Shown: positions 41,152-49,883 of the stretch, in pieces
Layout: every line of letters starts with the position of its first letter
Numbering within the stretch: the stretch's first letter is position 1
Assembly (NCBI RefSeq): GCF_002266465.3
Contig: NZ_CP029427.2
Location: forward strand, 6,760,501-6,824,500
Reading direction: 5' to 3'
Source: Bradyrhizobium symbiodeficiens
GTDB taxonomy: Bacteria; Pseudomonadota; Alphaproteobacteria; Rhizobiales; Xanthobacteraceae
DNA: 64,000 nucleotides
Notes under the pieces: generated by a model
Databases searched by the model: none
Seen by the model: only the letters and a program-made list of their open reading frames with translations
What the model was told of the DNA's origin: nothing
Made by a program: the position numbers and the translations under genes

Positions 41152-42978
41152 ATGAGGGCTGAAATGGGGGCTGAGCAGCCTGAAACGATCGCCGCGATCG
41201 TGGCCGCGCATCGCGCGGGCACGTTGACGCCGGCAGAGACGATCGCGCGGACCTATCAGCGCATCCGCGACCATGATGATCCCGCCATCTTCATCAGCCT
41301 GCGCGACGAAAAGGATGCGATCGCGGAGGCCGAAAAGCTGGCCGCGAAGGATCCCGCCGGCCTGCCGCTCTACGGCGTGCCTGTCGCGGTGAAGGACAAT
41401 ATCGACGCGCTGGGCTTTCCGACCACGGCGGCCTGCCCCGCCTTCTCCTTTACGCCCACACACGATTCGACGGCGGTGGCGCGGTTGCGCGCGGCCGGCG
41501 CGATCATCATCGGCAAGACCAATCTCGACCAGTTCGCGACCGGTCTCGTCGGCGTGCGCTCGCCCTATGGTATCCCCAGAAATTCGATCCGCGAGGATCT
41601 CATTCCCGGCGGCTCCAGCTCGGGCTCCGCCGTCGCCGTCGGCGCCGGCCTCGTGCCGCTATCGCTCGGCACCGACACCGCCGGCTCCGGCCGCGTGCCG
41701 GCGATGCTCAACAACATCGTCGGGCTGAAGCCGAGCCTCGGCATGATCTCGAACGCGGGGCTGGTGCCGGCCTGCCGCACGCTCGATTGCATCTCGGTCT
41801 TCGCCCTGACGGTCGACGACGCGGCGCTGGCGCTGTCCGTGATGGCCGGGCCGGACGCAGCCGATCCGTTCTCACGCGACCGGCCGCTGGGCGCGATCAC
41901 GCCGTTCCCGGCAGGCTTGCGTCTCGGCGTGCCGCGCAAGGGTCAACTGATCTTCTTCGGCGACAAGAAGGCGGAGGCCGCCTACGCCGATGCGTTGAAG
42001 CGCTGGACTGCGCTCGGCGCGACGCTGGTCGAATTCGACCTCGAGCCGTTCTATGAGACGGCGCGGCTGCTCTATGAGGGTCCGTGGGTCGCCGAGCGCT
42101 ATCTCGTGATAAAGGACCTGCTGGCGTCCGCGCCCGATTCGATTCACCCCGTGACGCGCGAGATCACCGCCGCGGGAGCGCGGCTCACCGCAGCGGATAC
42201 GTTCTCGGCGCTCTACCGCCTGCAGGGCCTGCGCAAGATTGCCGAGCGCACCTTTGCCAATATCGACGCGCTGGTGCTGCCGACGGCGCCGACCGCCTAT
42301 ACCACCGCGCAGGTGCTCGCCAATCCGATCGAGCTCAACAGCCGGCTCGGCACCTACACCAATTTCGTCAACCTGCTCGACCTCTGCGGCCTCGCTCTGC
42401 CGGCAGAGATGCGCGGCGACGGCGTCCCGTTCGGCATCACGCTGCTCGCGCCCGCGCGGCATGACGCGCTGCTGGCGAGCATCGGCCGCGTCTTTCATGC
42501 GGATACAAAGTTGAGCCTCGGCGCGAAGGGCACGGCGCAAGCACCGCTGCCGCCCTTGCCGGCAAGTGGCGGCGACGAGATCCCGATCGCGGTCGTCGGT
42601 GCACATCTCTCTGGCATGGCGTTGAACGGTGAATTGACGGCGTTGAACGCGAAGTTGATCGAGGCGACGAAGACCGCGCCCGACTACAAGCTCTACGCGC
42701 TCAAGACCACGCCGCCGAAGCCGGGCATGCTGCGGGTTGCGGCCGGCCACGGGGCGTCGATCGAGCTGGAGGTCTGGTTGCTGTCGTCCTCCGCGTTCGG
42801 CAAGTTCGTCAACGCGATCCCCGCGCCGATGGCGATCGGCACGGTGCGCCTCGCCGATGGCCGCAGCGTGAAGGGATTTCTCGTCGAGCCCGAGGTGCTG
42901 GGCGAGGCGCGGGATATCACGGCGTATGGCGGCTGGCGGAAATTCATGGCCGAAGCTGCAACAAAGCAGGTCTCGTAG
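41152..42978 (+). CDS. atzF: Allophanate hydrolase AtzF
   Basis: AtzF splits allophanate into two ammonia and two CO2, the last step of urea-carboxylate and s-triazine nitrogen use. The 608 residues contain an amidase-signature domain (about 1-440) with the catalytic Lys in PVAVKDNIDA (about 81) and the Ser residues in GGSSSGSAVAVGAGLVPLSLGTDTAGSG split around about 157-185. The C-terminal domain (about 450-600) is the allophanate-specific decarboxylation module. It faces the atzG-E-H operon across a repeat; its stop codon lies inside that repeat. Confidence 0.93.
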   Translation: MRAEMGAEQPETIAAIVAAHRAGTLTPAETIARTYQRIRDHDDPAIFISLRDEKDAIAEAEKLAAKDPAGLPLYGVPVAVKDNIDALGFPTTAACPAFSFTPTHDSTAVARLRAAGAIIIGKTNLDQFATGLVGVRSPYGIPRNSIREDLIPGGSSSGSAVAVGAGLVPLSLGTDTAGSGRVPAMLNNIVGLKPSLGMISNAGLVPACRTLDCISVFALTVDDAALALSVMAGPDAADPFSRDRPLGAITPFPAGLRLGVPRKGQLIFFGDKKAEAAYADALKRWTALGATLVEFDLEPFYETARLLYEGPWVAERYLVIKDLLASAPDSIHPVTREITAAGARLTAADTFSALYRLQGLRKIAERTFANIDALVLPTAPTAYTTAQVLANPIELNSRLGTYTNFVNLLDLCGLALPAEMRGDGVPFGITLLAPARHDALLASIGRVFHADTKLSLGAKGTAQAPLPPLPASGGDEIPIAVVGAHLSGMALNGELTALNAKLIEATKTAPDYKLYALKTTPPKPGMLRVAAGHGASIELEVWLLSSSAFGKFVNAIPAPMAIGTVRLADGRSVKGFLVEPEVLGEARDITAYGGWRKFMAEAATKQVS

Positions 42979-43063
42979 GGTGGGTTAGCGCAGCGTAACC
43001 CACCTCTTTAGTTTCCGCGGAGACAGAAGTGGTGGGTTACGCCTTCGGCTAACCCACCCTACG
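42974..43063. repeat. CGTAGGGTGGGTTAGC-type inverted repeat
   Basis: CGTAGGGTGGGTTAGCG at the left pairs with GCTAACCCACCCTACG at the right, and an inner pair (GTAACCCACC with GGTGGGTTAC) completes a long hairpin. It is the variant of the palindrome at 16528-16618, and lies between convergent atzF and the GntR gene. Confidence 0.85.
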
Positions 43064-43066
43064 ACT

Positions 43067-43789
43067 TCACACCGACACCGCGTAGATCTCGTACTCCCCG
43101 CGTACCAGCTCGATATGCGCACGCATCGCAGCGGCGGCGCCCTGCTTGTCGCCGCGCATGATGGCGACGACGACGCGGTCGTGCTCGGCTTGCGATTTGG
43201 CGAGACGGCCGAGGTTACGAAACTGGGCGCGGCGGAACGGCTGCACGCGCACCCGCGTCGCCAGCGTGATCTCGGCGATGTAGCCATTCTGAGATCCCGC
43301 GTAGATCGCGTTGTGGAAGCGCTCGTTGACTTCGTGGAAACGCTCGGGATTGCCCGCGTAGCTCAGCACCCTCAACTCCTCGTGCACGGCCTCCAGACCG
43401 TGGCGCTCGGCCGCCGACATGCGTTCGGCGGCAAGACCTGCGCACATCGCCTCGAGCTCTGCCATCGCCTCGAACATGCTCGTCAGACGCTCGACCGAGG
43501 GCTGCGCCACCACCGCGCCGCGATGGGCACGCGCCTCGACGAGGCCGCTCGCCACCAGCTGGCGCAACGCCTCGCGCACCGGCGTCCGCGACACGCTGAA
43601 GCGGCGCGCGATGTCGGTCTCGTCCAGCGGCGAGCCGGGAGCCAGGGTGCCGCGCACGATCTCGTCGGCGAGCTGCAGGCGCAACTCTTCGGCGCGCGTG
43701 ACCTTCTGCACCGATGGCGAGGCCCGGTCGACGCGCGGCACCACCGGCTCAGCCGGCAATGTTCCGGGCGGAAAGTCGTCAAGCGTCAT
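43067..43789 (-). CDS. GntR-family (FCD) transcriptional regulator of the atz cluster
   Basis: The 240 residues hold an N-terminal winged HTH (about 25-95: EELRLQLADEIVRGTLAPGSPL, ETDIARRFSVSRTPVREALRQL) and a C-terminal all-helical FCD ligand domain (about 100-230). The ATG at 43789 lies 4 bp after the stop of atzH, so it is the last gene of the operon; longer frames upstream overlap atzH and are not credible. It probably senses an intermediate of the pathway and controls the cluster. Confidence 0.9.
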   Translation of the reverse strand: MTLDDFPPGTLPAEPVVPRVDRASPSVQKVTRAEELRLQLADEIVRGTLAPGSPLDETDIARRFSVSRTPVREALRQLVASGLVEARAHRGAVVAQPSVERLTSMFEAMAELEAMCAGLAAERMSAAERHGLEAVHEELRVLSYAGNPERFHEVNERFHNAIYAGSQNGYIAEITLATRVRVQPFRRAQFRNLGRLAKSQAEHDRVVVAIMRGDKQGAAAAMRAHIELVRGEYEIYAVSV

Positions 43790-43793
43790 ACGG

Positions 43794-44186
43794 TCAGGTC
43801 TCTTTCGGCTCGTCGATGATGCTGACATGGGCGGCGACGACGCGCCAGCCCTCCGGGAAGCGAATCCAGGTCTGCATCTGCCGGCCGACCTTGCCGGGCG
43901 CCGTGTCGCGATAGAACAAAGTGGAGGCAACGGCCGTGTCGCGGCCATAGCTGGAGATGACGGTCTTTGCGGTGCGGCGATTGAGGCCGACCGGCGAGCG
44001 CGCGGCGCGGAAGCCGTTGATCGCCTCATAGCCGTAGAGGTTCTCGCCGATGCCGTAGCGCAGCGTGCGGGGATCGTTGCGGAAGAGCTCGCCGAGCACG
44101 GCGACGTCATTGGTGATGAGCGCCTGCTCATAGCGGTCGAATGCGGCTTTGACTTCCGCGATCACCTCGGGGAGATCGATCTCCAT
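43794..44186 (-). CDS. atzH: AtzH-like protein (DUF3225, HpxZ family)
   Basis: This 130-residue protein has the SnoaL/NTF2-like cone fold: VIAEVKAAFDRYEQALITNDV, ELFRNDPRTLRYGIGENLYGYEAINGFR split across about 32-60, then MQTWIRFPEGWRVVAAHVSIID. AtzH was described as a 1,3-dicarboxyurea deamidase in cyanurate pathways; HpxZ homologues occur with oxalurate genes. It lies between atzE and the GntR gene. Its start is 1 bp after the atzE stop (TGA-C-ATG). Confidence 0.88.
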   Translation of the reverse strand: MEIDLPEVIAEVKAAFDRYEQALITNDVAVLGELFRNDPRTLRYGIGENLYGYEAINGFRAARSPVGLNRRTAKTVISSYGRDTAVASTLFYRDTAPGKVGRQMQTWIRFPEGWRVVAAHVSIIDEPKET

Positions 44187-44187
44187 G

Positions 44188-45582
44188 TCAGATTCCTCTC
44201 GGCGACGGCGCAGCGGCTACGCCCATCTTTTCCAAGGCGTGCGCGACGCGGAGCGCGATGTCTTCGCGCCAGGGCGCCGCGATGATCTGCACGCCGATCG
44301 GCAGCGGCTCGAGCGGCACCGGAACTGCGACCACCGGCAGGCCGATGAAGGAGATCGGCTGGGTGTGGATGCCGATATTGGCACGCACCGGCAGCTCGAC
44401 GCCGTCGAGGTTGAAATTCACCTGGCCGAGTTTCGGCGCGGTGCAGGGCGTCGCCGGCGCGAGCAGTACGTCGACCGACCTGAAGATCTCGGCGAGCTCG
44501 GCGCGATACCAGCGGCGGAATTTCTGCGCGCGTTCGACCAGCGCTGCCGGCACCATGGCGCCCGCGATCAGCCGGTCGCGCACGGCCGGATCGAAGTCGT
44601 TCGCGCGCTGGCGCAGGCGATCGAGATGCAGCGAGGCGCCTTCGGTGGTGGAGATGACATAAGCCGCCGCGCGAGCGCGCGCAGCCTCGGGAATGTCGAC
44701 TACCTTCGTCGCGCCGAGCGCCCTGGCGACACGGCTGACGGCCTCGACCGCTTCCGGAAACACGTTCTTCTGGAAATATCCGCCGGCGATGGCGATGCGC
44801 AGATCCGAGACCGGATTGGCGATCAGCGGCAGCGTCGGCTCCAGCCCGCGCGTGGTGCAGGCGCTGTCCTCCGCGTCCGGGCCCTGCATCGCATCATAGG
44901 CGAGTGCGAGATCGGCGACGGAGCGCGCGAACGGGCCGAGATGATCGAGGCTCGCCACGAAAGGAAACGAGCGCGCCCGTGACAGCCGGCCATAGGTCGG
45001 CTTCAGACCGAAGATGCCGCAGAACGAGGACGGCACGCGGATCGAACCATTGGTGTCCGAGCCAAGCGCGATCGGCACCAGCGCGCCGCCGACGGCACTG
45101 CCCGAGCCGCCGGACGAGCCGCCGGTCATTCGCGTGGTGTCGTGCGGATTGCGCGAGGGGCCATCATGGACGTTCTCGCCGGTGAAGTCGTAGGCGTATT
45201 CGCCCATGTTGAGCGCGCCGACCAGCACGGCACCGGCGGCTTCCATGCGCTCGATCAGCGTCGCATCGCGCGACGCGGGCGCGCGATCACGGTTGATCTT
45301 CGAGCCTGCGCGCGTGGGAAGCCCGGCGACGTCAAACAGGTTCTTCACCGCGAAGGGAACGCCGGCAAGCGGGCCGACATCCTTGCCGGCGGCGATATCG
45401 GCATCGATCGCACGTGCGTTGGCGCGGGCGCGATCTGCGGTGACATCGGTGAAGGAATTGAGGATGCCGTCATGCTGCTTGATGCGCGCGAGAGCGGCTT
45501 CGGTCGCATCGAGCGCGGACATCTTGCCACCCGCAACCGCCTTGGCGATTTCGGCGGCCGTCATCTCTGGCTTGCTGGTCAT
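44188..45582 (-). CDS. atzE: AtzE-family amidohydrolase (1-carboxybiuret hydrolase type)
   Basis: This 464-residue amidase-signature enzyme has the catalytic Lys in PFAVKNLFDVAG (about 80), and Ser-rich GGSSGGSGSAVGGALVPIALG (split at about 150-170) with the nucleophile and cis-Ser. AtzE forms a complex with the small protein AtzG. ATG 45582 (MTSKPEMTAAEIAKAV) is the likely start; an extension to 45684 would overlap atzG and lacks family character. It works before AtzF on carboxylated biuret. Confidence 0.92.
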   Translation of the reverse strand: MTSKPEMTAAEIAKAVAGGKMSALDATEAALARIKQHDGILNSFTDVTADRARANARAIDADIAAGKDVGPLAGVPFAVKNLFDVAGLPTRAGSKINRDRAPASRDATLIERMEAAGAVLVGALNMGEYAYDFTGENVHDGPSRNPHDTTRMTGGSSGGSGSAVGGALVPIALGSDTNGSIRVPSSFCGIFGLKPTYGRLSRARSFPFVASLDHLGPFARSVADLALAYDAMQGPDAEDSACTTRGLEPTLPLIANPVSDLRIAIAGGYFQKNVFPEAVEAVSRVARALGATKVVDIPEAARARAAAYVISTTEGASLHLDRLRQRANDFDPAVRDRLIAGAMVPAALVERAQKFRRWYRAELAEIFRSVDVLLAPATPCTAPKLGQVNFNLDGVELPVRANIGIHTQPISFIGLPVVAVPVPLEPLPIGVQIIAAPWREDIALRVAHALEKMGVAAAPSPRGI

Positions 45583-45589
45583 GGCAACA

Positions 45590-45772
45590 TCAAGCGGTGA
45601 AGATCGGCGCCGGCTCGGTCTCGTCCGGCAGCGCAAATTCGTCGACCAGGCGGCCGAGCCGCAGCGACACTTCGAGATTGGCACGCACCGCGGGCCTCCA
45701 GGCCTCCTCGACCGGCAGCGCCAGCGCTTTCGATACGGCGTCGATATAATCGTCCAGCGGTTCGGCCATCAC
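45590..45772 (-). CDS. atzG: AtzG-like small subunit (DUF4089)
   Basis: This is a 60-residue helical protein: DDYIDAVSKALALPVEEAWR, ANLEVSLRLGRLVDEFALPDE and a short acidic/hydrophobic end. That layout is typical of AtzG, which binds AtzE and is needed for its stability and activity. It is placed 7 bp before atzE. Start codons at 45772 and 45769 (MM) are both possible. Confidence 0.88.
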   Translation of the reverse strand: MMAEPLDDYIDAVSKALALPVEEAWRPAVRANLEVSLRLGRLVDEFALPDETEPAPIFTA

Positions 45773-45798
45773 TCTCTCAAGCTGATCTCAGTGCACGC

Positions 45799-47532
45799 TC
45801 AGTGTACCTGCAACGGCGGATGCGGGATCGCCGTCAGCAGCTCCTTGGTGTAGTCGTCCTGCGGATCGCTCAAGACCTGCTCGGAAGAGCCTTCCTCGAC
45901 GATTCGACCCGTCCGCATCACAATGACACGATCGCACAACAAGCGCACTACGTTCAAATCATGCGAGACGAACAGATAGCTCATACCTAGCCGTGCTTTC
46001 AGGTCCTGCAGCAGGTTTAGCACGACGGCCTGCACCGAGACGTCAAGCGCCGCAGTCGGCTCGTCCAGGATCACCAGCTTCGGATGCAGTGCGATCGCGC
46101 GGGCGATGCCGACGCGGGCCTTCTGCCCGCCGGAGAGCTGGTGCGGAAAGCGATCCAGCAGATTGTGCGGGAGGCCGACCATGGTGGCCAGCTCCTCGCA
46201 GCGGGCGCGGAGCGCGTCGCGGCCCCTGATGTCGCTCAATTGCATGATGGGGTCGGCAATGGCGCGCGCGGCGGTGAAGCGCGGATTGAGGCTGTCGGTC
46301 GGGTCCTGGAACACCATCTGGATGCGGCTGCGCTGCGGCAGCCGGGCGAACGACGCAGGCTGGATGGCGCCGATGTCCTCGCCGTCGAACTGGATCAGGC
46401 CGGAGGTCTGGTCGAGCAGCCGCATCACCATCATCGACGTGGTCGATTTGCCGCAGCCGGATTCGCCGACCAGGCCGACGCTCTCGCCGTGACCGATCGA
46501 GAAGCTGATGCCGTCCACCGCGCGGAACACATCGGGCTCCAGCGGTGGCTTGCGGCCGAACAGCTTTCCGAGCGTGGCGGTGGCCCCTTGGCGGGGGTAT
46601 TCCTTCACGAGCTTTTCAATGAGGAGAAGGGGCTTCTGGCTCTCCGCACCTGATACGGCGGTCGGGGCCACGGACGCCGCGCTCGCGGCAGCAGCGGCTG
46701 CGCCCTCCTCTTCCGGCAGCAAATCCCGCAGGCTCACGCCGAGCCGCGGCGTCGCGCGCATCAGCTTCTTGGTGTAGGGGTGCTGCGGGCTCGCAAAGAT
46801 GTCGGCGGCCTTGGCGGTCTCGACCACGCGGCCCTTCTCCATCACCACCACGCGATCGCAATAGGCGGCGGCGAGGCCGAGATCGTGTGTGATCAGGATG
46901 GTCGACATCGCCTTGCGTTTTGTCAGTTCGACGATCAAATCCATCACCGCCTTCTGGGTGGTGACGTCGAGGCCGGTGGTCGGCTCGTCCGCGATCAGCA
47001 GTTGCGGATTGCAGGCCAGCGCGAGCGCGATGACGACGCGCTGGCACATGCCGCCGGACAGCTCGAACGGATAGGCGTGATAGCGCTCGCGCGGGCGGGC
47101 GATCTTGACCTGTTCCAGCGCCTCGATCGCCTTCTCGCCGTGATCGGCGACCTGAGCCTGCTGCACATGGGTGCGCAGCACGTCCTCGATCTGGTCGCCC
47201 ACTTTCCGGATCGGGTTCAGCGCCGCGCGCGGATTCTGGAAGATCATCGAGACTTCGCGGCCGCGCAAATCGCGCATCTGGTCTTCGCTCGCGGCCTTCA
47301 CGTCGATGCCGGAGAACATCACCGAGCCCTCGGCGATCCGCCCGGCACGGTCGAGGATGCGCATCACCGCATAGGACGTCACCGACTTGCCGGAGCCGGA
47401 CTCGCCGACGATGGCGAGCGTCTCGCCCTTGGCGACGGAGATGCTGACATGCTGCACGGCTTTGACGATGCCGCGGCGGGTGGAGAATTCGACGGTGAGG
47501 TCCTGGACGTCGAGCAAGGGCTGGGCGGTCAT
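45799..47532 (-). CDS. Dipeptide-type ABC transporter, fused double ATPase
   Basis: This 577-residue protein joins DppD and DppF. The first ABC unit has Walker A GESGSGKS (about 39-46), signature LSGGMCQR (about 157-164) and Walker B LLIADEPTTGLD (about 177-188). The second has Walker A GESGCGKS (about 357-364), signature LSGGQKARVG (about 468) and LVILDEPTAALD (about 487-498). An Ala-rich linker (about 275-305) joins them. The start overlaps the stop of a 32-codon frame (47529-47627) as ATGA. Substrate is probably a urea or biuret-like amide rather than a peptide, judging by the neighbours. Confidence 0.93.
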   Translation of the reverse strand: MTAQPLLDVQDLTVEFSTRRGIVKAVQHVSISVAKGETLAIVGESGSGKSVTSYAVMRILDRAGRIAEGSVMFSGIDVKAASEDQMRDLRGREVSMIFQNPRAALNPIRKVGDQIEDVLRTHVQQAQVADHGEKAIEALEQVKIARPRERYHAYPFELSGGMCQRVVIALALACNPQLLIADEPTTGLDVTTQKAVMDLIVELTKRKAMSTILITHDLGLAAAYCDRVVVMEKGRVVETAKAADIFASPQHPYTKKLMRATPRLGVSLRDLLPEEEGAAAAAASAASVAPTAVSGAESQKPLLLIEKLVKEYPRQGATATLGKLFGRKPPLEPDVFRAVDGISFSIGHGESVGLVGESGCGKSTTSMMVMRLLDQTSGLIQFDGEDIGAIQPASFARLPQRSRIQMVFQDPTDSLNPRFTAARAIADPIMQLSDIRGRDALRARCEELATMVGLPHNLLDRFPHQLSGGQKARVGIARAIALHPKLVILDEPTAALDVSVQAVVLNLLQDLKARLGMSYLFVSHDLNVVRLLCDRVIVMRTGRIVEEGSSEQVLSDPQDDYTKELLTAIPHPPLQVH

Positions 47533-47627
47533 GAACGGCTCCCGTCACCCAAAAAGTGCGAAAACAACCCCATGCACAGTAGAACGGGATTGAATTCGTT
47601 GAGGAATTTTGGACGGAAATTGGCCAT
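47529..47627 (-). CDS. 32-residue small protein between permease and ATPase genes
   Basis: The frame starts at an ATG that shares its first base with the dppC-like stop (TGATG) and has GGAGG five bases upstream. It ends with TGA overlapping the ATPase start (ATGA). It begins MANFRPKFLNEFNPVLL and continues with a hydrophobic CMGLFSHFL segment. Both overlaps and the good ribosome site are the signs of a translated gene, not a random gap. Function is unknown; it might be a transporter accessory peptide or serve mainly for coupling. Confidence 0.6.
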   Translation of the reverse strand: MANFRPKFLNEFNPVLLCMGLFSHFLGDGSRS

Positions 47628-48526
47628 CACGTCCTCCGCTGGGGGTCGATGATGTCGCGCAGGCCGTCGCCGAGGAGGTTGAAGCAGAACACCGCGATCA
47701 TCAGCGCGAGCCCGGGGAACAGCGCGATCCACCACTCGCCCGAGACCATGAAGCCCGCGCCTTCGGCGACCATGATGCCCCACTCCGCGGTCGGCGGGCG
47801 GACGCCGAGGCCGATGAAGGAGAGGCCTGCGGCATTGAGGATGGCGTATCCCATCGTCAGAGACATCTGCACGATCATGATCGGCATGATGTTCGGCAGG
47901 ATGTGCACCAGGAGGATACGGAATTCGCCGTTGCCGGAGAGGCGCGCGGCCTGCACGAAGCCGGCATTACGGCGGACATTGGCCTCGGCGCGCGCGACGC
48001 GGGCATAGAGCGGGAAGTTCACGATGGCGGTGGCGAGGATGATGTTCTGCACGGTGTTGCCGAGGGCGGCGACGATGCCCATCGCCAGCACGAACAGCGG
48101 GAAGGCCATGATGGTGTCGGCGATGCGGCCGACGATCCGATCGGTCCAGCCGCCGAAATAGCCGGCCGCGATGCCGGCGAGGCCGCCCATCAGGAACACC
48201 AGCACGACGGAGGCGACCGCGATGAACGCGTCGAGCCGTGTTGCCACGATGACGCGACTGAAAATGTCACGGCCGAGCTGGTCGGTGCCGAACCAGTGCG
48301 CGGCCGACGGCGGCTTCAGAGCAGCAGCTGTATCCGAGGCGAGTGGATCGTAGGGCACGACGTAGGGGCCGAAGATCGCGGCGACGAGGATCAGGATCAG
48401 CAGGGCAAAGGCGAAGCCCGTGACCTTGTTCTCGCCGAGCACGTAGCGGGTCTGTTCGAGGATCGCAGTCAGTCCCGAGGTGCGTGCGGGACCGGCGGGT
48501 TCAACAGCAGGCGCAACGGAGCTCAT
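47627..48526 (-). CDS. Dipeptide-type ABC transporter permease (DppC-like)
   Basis: This 299-residue permease has about six hydrophobic helices. Its N-terminal hydrophobic part reads ENKVTGFAFALLILILVAAIFGPYVVPYDP. The BPD_transp_1 region has SRVIVATRLDAFIAVASVVLVFLMGGLAGIAAGYFGGW split at about 95-130, and the ATPase-contact loop RAEANVRRNAGFVQAARLSG is near 180-200. It follows dppB after a 232-bp repeat-rich gap and precedes the 32-residue frame. Confidence 0.92.
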   Translation of the reverse strand: MSSVAPAVEPAGPARTSGLTAILEQTRYVLGENKVTGFAFALLILILVAAIFGPYVVPYDPLASDTAAALKPPSAAHWFGTDQLGRDIFSRVIVATRLDAFIAVASVVLVFLMGGLAGIAAGYFGGWTDRIVGRIADTIMAFPLFVLAMGIVAALGNTVQNIILATAIVNFPLYARVARAEANVRRNAGFVQAARLSGNGEFRILLVHILPNIMPIMIVQMSLTMGYAILNAAGLSFIGLGVRPPTAEWGIMVAEGAGFMVSGEWWIALFPGLALMIAVFCFNLLGDGLRDIIDPQRRT

Positions 48527-48584
48527 GGGATCACTCCTGAAGCTTCATGACCTTGGGGCAAATCGGCGAGCTGGGAGCTTGCTT

Positions 48585-48721
48585 CACCTCTCCCGCTTGC
48601 GGGAGAGGTCGCATTGCATCGAAAGATGCAATGCGGGTGAGGGCTCTCTCCTCTTGGGGGTTCTCGATTGCGGAAGCACCCTCTCCCCAACCCTCCCCCG
48701 CAGGCGGGGGAGGGAGCGCAC
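48585..48721. repeat. Composite CACCTCTCCCGC...GGGAGGGAGCGCAC repeat, copy A
   Basis: This 137-bp element starts with CTCTCCCGCTTGCGGGAGAG (a palindrome), continues with the GGGTGAGGGCTCTC and ACCCTCTCCCC blocks, and ends with CTCCCCCGCAGGCGGGGGAG (another palindrome) plus GAGCGCAC. Copies at 52885-53011 and 61406-61530 match in order and spacing. Here it sits between dppB and dppC within an apparent operon. Confidence 0.88.
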
Positions 48722-48758
48722 CGTCCACGCGGCTCGCACCAGACGCGATCATCATGGT

Positions 48759-49772
48759 TCAGCCCTCCAACCGGACGCGCGGATCGATCACGCCGTACAA
48801 AATGTCAATCACGAGATTGAGCAGCACGTACATCACCGCCATGGTCAGCACGAAGCCCTGCACCGGTGCGAAGTCCGACGAAATCAGCGCTTCCACCGCA
48901 TAGGAGCCGATGCCGGGCCAGGCGAACACTTTTTCGACCAGCACATTCGCTCCGAGCAGGAACGAGAACACCATGCTGAGCGTGGTGATCACGGGCAGCA
49001 TCGCGTTGCGGAACGCGTAGGTGACGATCACGGTCGCCGGCGACAGGCCGCTGGCGCGGGCGGTGCGGACGAATTCCGACGACAGCACCGCCAGCATCGA
49101 AGCGCGCGTCATGCGTGCGATCGGCGCCAGCGAGAAGATCGCAAGCGTCGTCGCCGGCAGAATGAGCTGACTCAGTGCCGAGCGGAACGCCTCGAGGTCG
49201 CGCGCGATCAGCGTGTCGATCAGATAGAAGCCCGTCACCGTCGGCGGCGCGCTGTAGAACACATCGAGGCGTCCGAGCGGTGCGGGCGACCAGCCGAGCC
49301 GGAAATAGAAGACATAGACCAGCACGAGGCCGGTGAAGAACACCGGCAGCGAGACCCCGGCCGTGGTCGTGACGCGACATAAATGATCGACCCATGATCC
49401 CGGCCGCGTGGCCGCCAGCACGCCGAGCGGAATGGCGATCACGACCGAGACGATCAACCCGAGCAGCGTCAGCTCGGCGGAGGCCGGCAGGCGGTTGCGG
49501 ATCTCGGCCGCGACCGGCTGGCCCGTGGTCAGCGAGTTGCCGAAATCGCCATGGGCGAGATCGTTGGTGTAGCGGAAGAACTGCTCGATCAGCGGCTTGT
49601 CGAGGCCGAGCTTCTTGCGGATTTGCTCGACGGCCTCCTTGGTCGCGGCAGGACCGGCGAAGTAAGCGGCGGGATCGCCCGGAAGCGCGCGCGTCAGCAG
49701 GAAGGTGACGATGACGACGCCGATCAGCGACGGAATCGCGAACATCAGGCGCTTGCCGATCATGGTCAGCAT
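48759..49772 (-). CDS. Dipeptide-type ABC transporter permease (DppB-like)
   Basis: This permease has 337 residues. The N-terminal MLTMIGKRLMFAIPSLIGVVIVTFLLTRALPGDPA is typical of DppB/OppB. Six hydrophobic helices and the loop RMTRASMLAVLSSEFVRTARASGLSP (about 216-241) that contacts the ATPase are visible. ATG 49772 is the likely start. It is separated from dppA by a repeat at 49791-49872. Confidence 0.92.
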   Translation of the reverse strand: MLTMIGKRLMFAIPSLIGVVIVTFLLTRALPGDPAAYFAGPAATKEAVEQIRKKLGLDKPLIEQFFRYTNDLAHGDFGNSLTTGQPVAAEIRNRLPASAELTLLGLIVSVVIAIPLGVLAATRPGSWVDHLCRVTTTAGVSLPVFFTGLVLVYVFYFRLGWSPAPLGRLDVFYSAPPTVTGFYLIDTLIARDLEAFRSALSQLILPATTLAIFSLAPIARMTRASMLAVLSSEFVRTARASGLSPATVIVTYAFRNAMLPVITTLSMVFSFLLGANVLVEKVFAWPGIGSYAVEALISSDFAPVQGFVLTMAVMYVLLNLVIDILYGVIDPRVRLEG

Positions 49773-49790
49773 GGGGCTCGCTCCGCTCGC

Positions 49791-49872
49791 GCGAATGGCG
49801 AATAGCGAATGGCGAGTGGGTATTCGCACCTGTCGGCCATCACGTCCCCCTATTCGCTATTCGCCACTCCCC
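49791..49872. repeat. GCGAATGGCGAATAGC-type intergenic palindrome, copy 3
   Basis: GCGAATGGCGAATAGCGAAT at the left and CTATTCGCTATTCGCCACTC at the right form an inverted repeat of the family also seen at 447-510 and 2019-2076. It lies between dppA-like and dppB-like genes on the same strand and could limit read-through into the permease genes. Confidence 0.75.
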
Positions 49873-49883
49873 ACTTGCACCTC

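Noticed and set aside
43790..44131. N-terminal extension of the GntR gene
   Set aside because: It overlaps atzH completely in another frame and is Ser/Arg-rich antisense-type sequence; the HTH begins soon after ATG 43789.
48585..48721. CRISPR-like reading of the GC-rich repeats
   Set aside because: Copies are far apart, each internally palindromic, with no regular repeat-spacer array and no cas genes.
48531..48755. 74-codon minus-strand frame between dppB and dppC
   Set aside because: It is a translation of the composite repeat at 48585-48721; the same PPPPAGEGWGEG-type peptide arises wherever this repeat is read.
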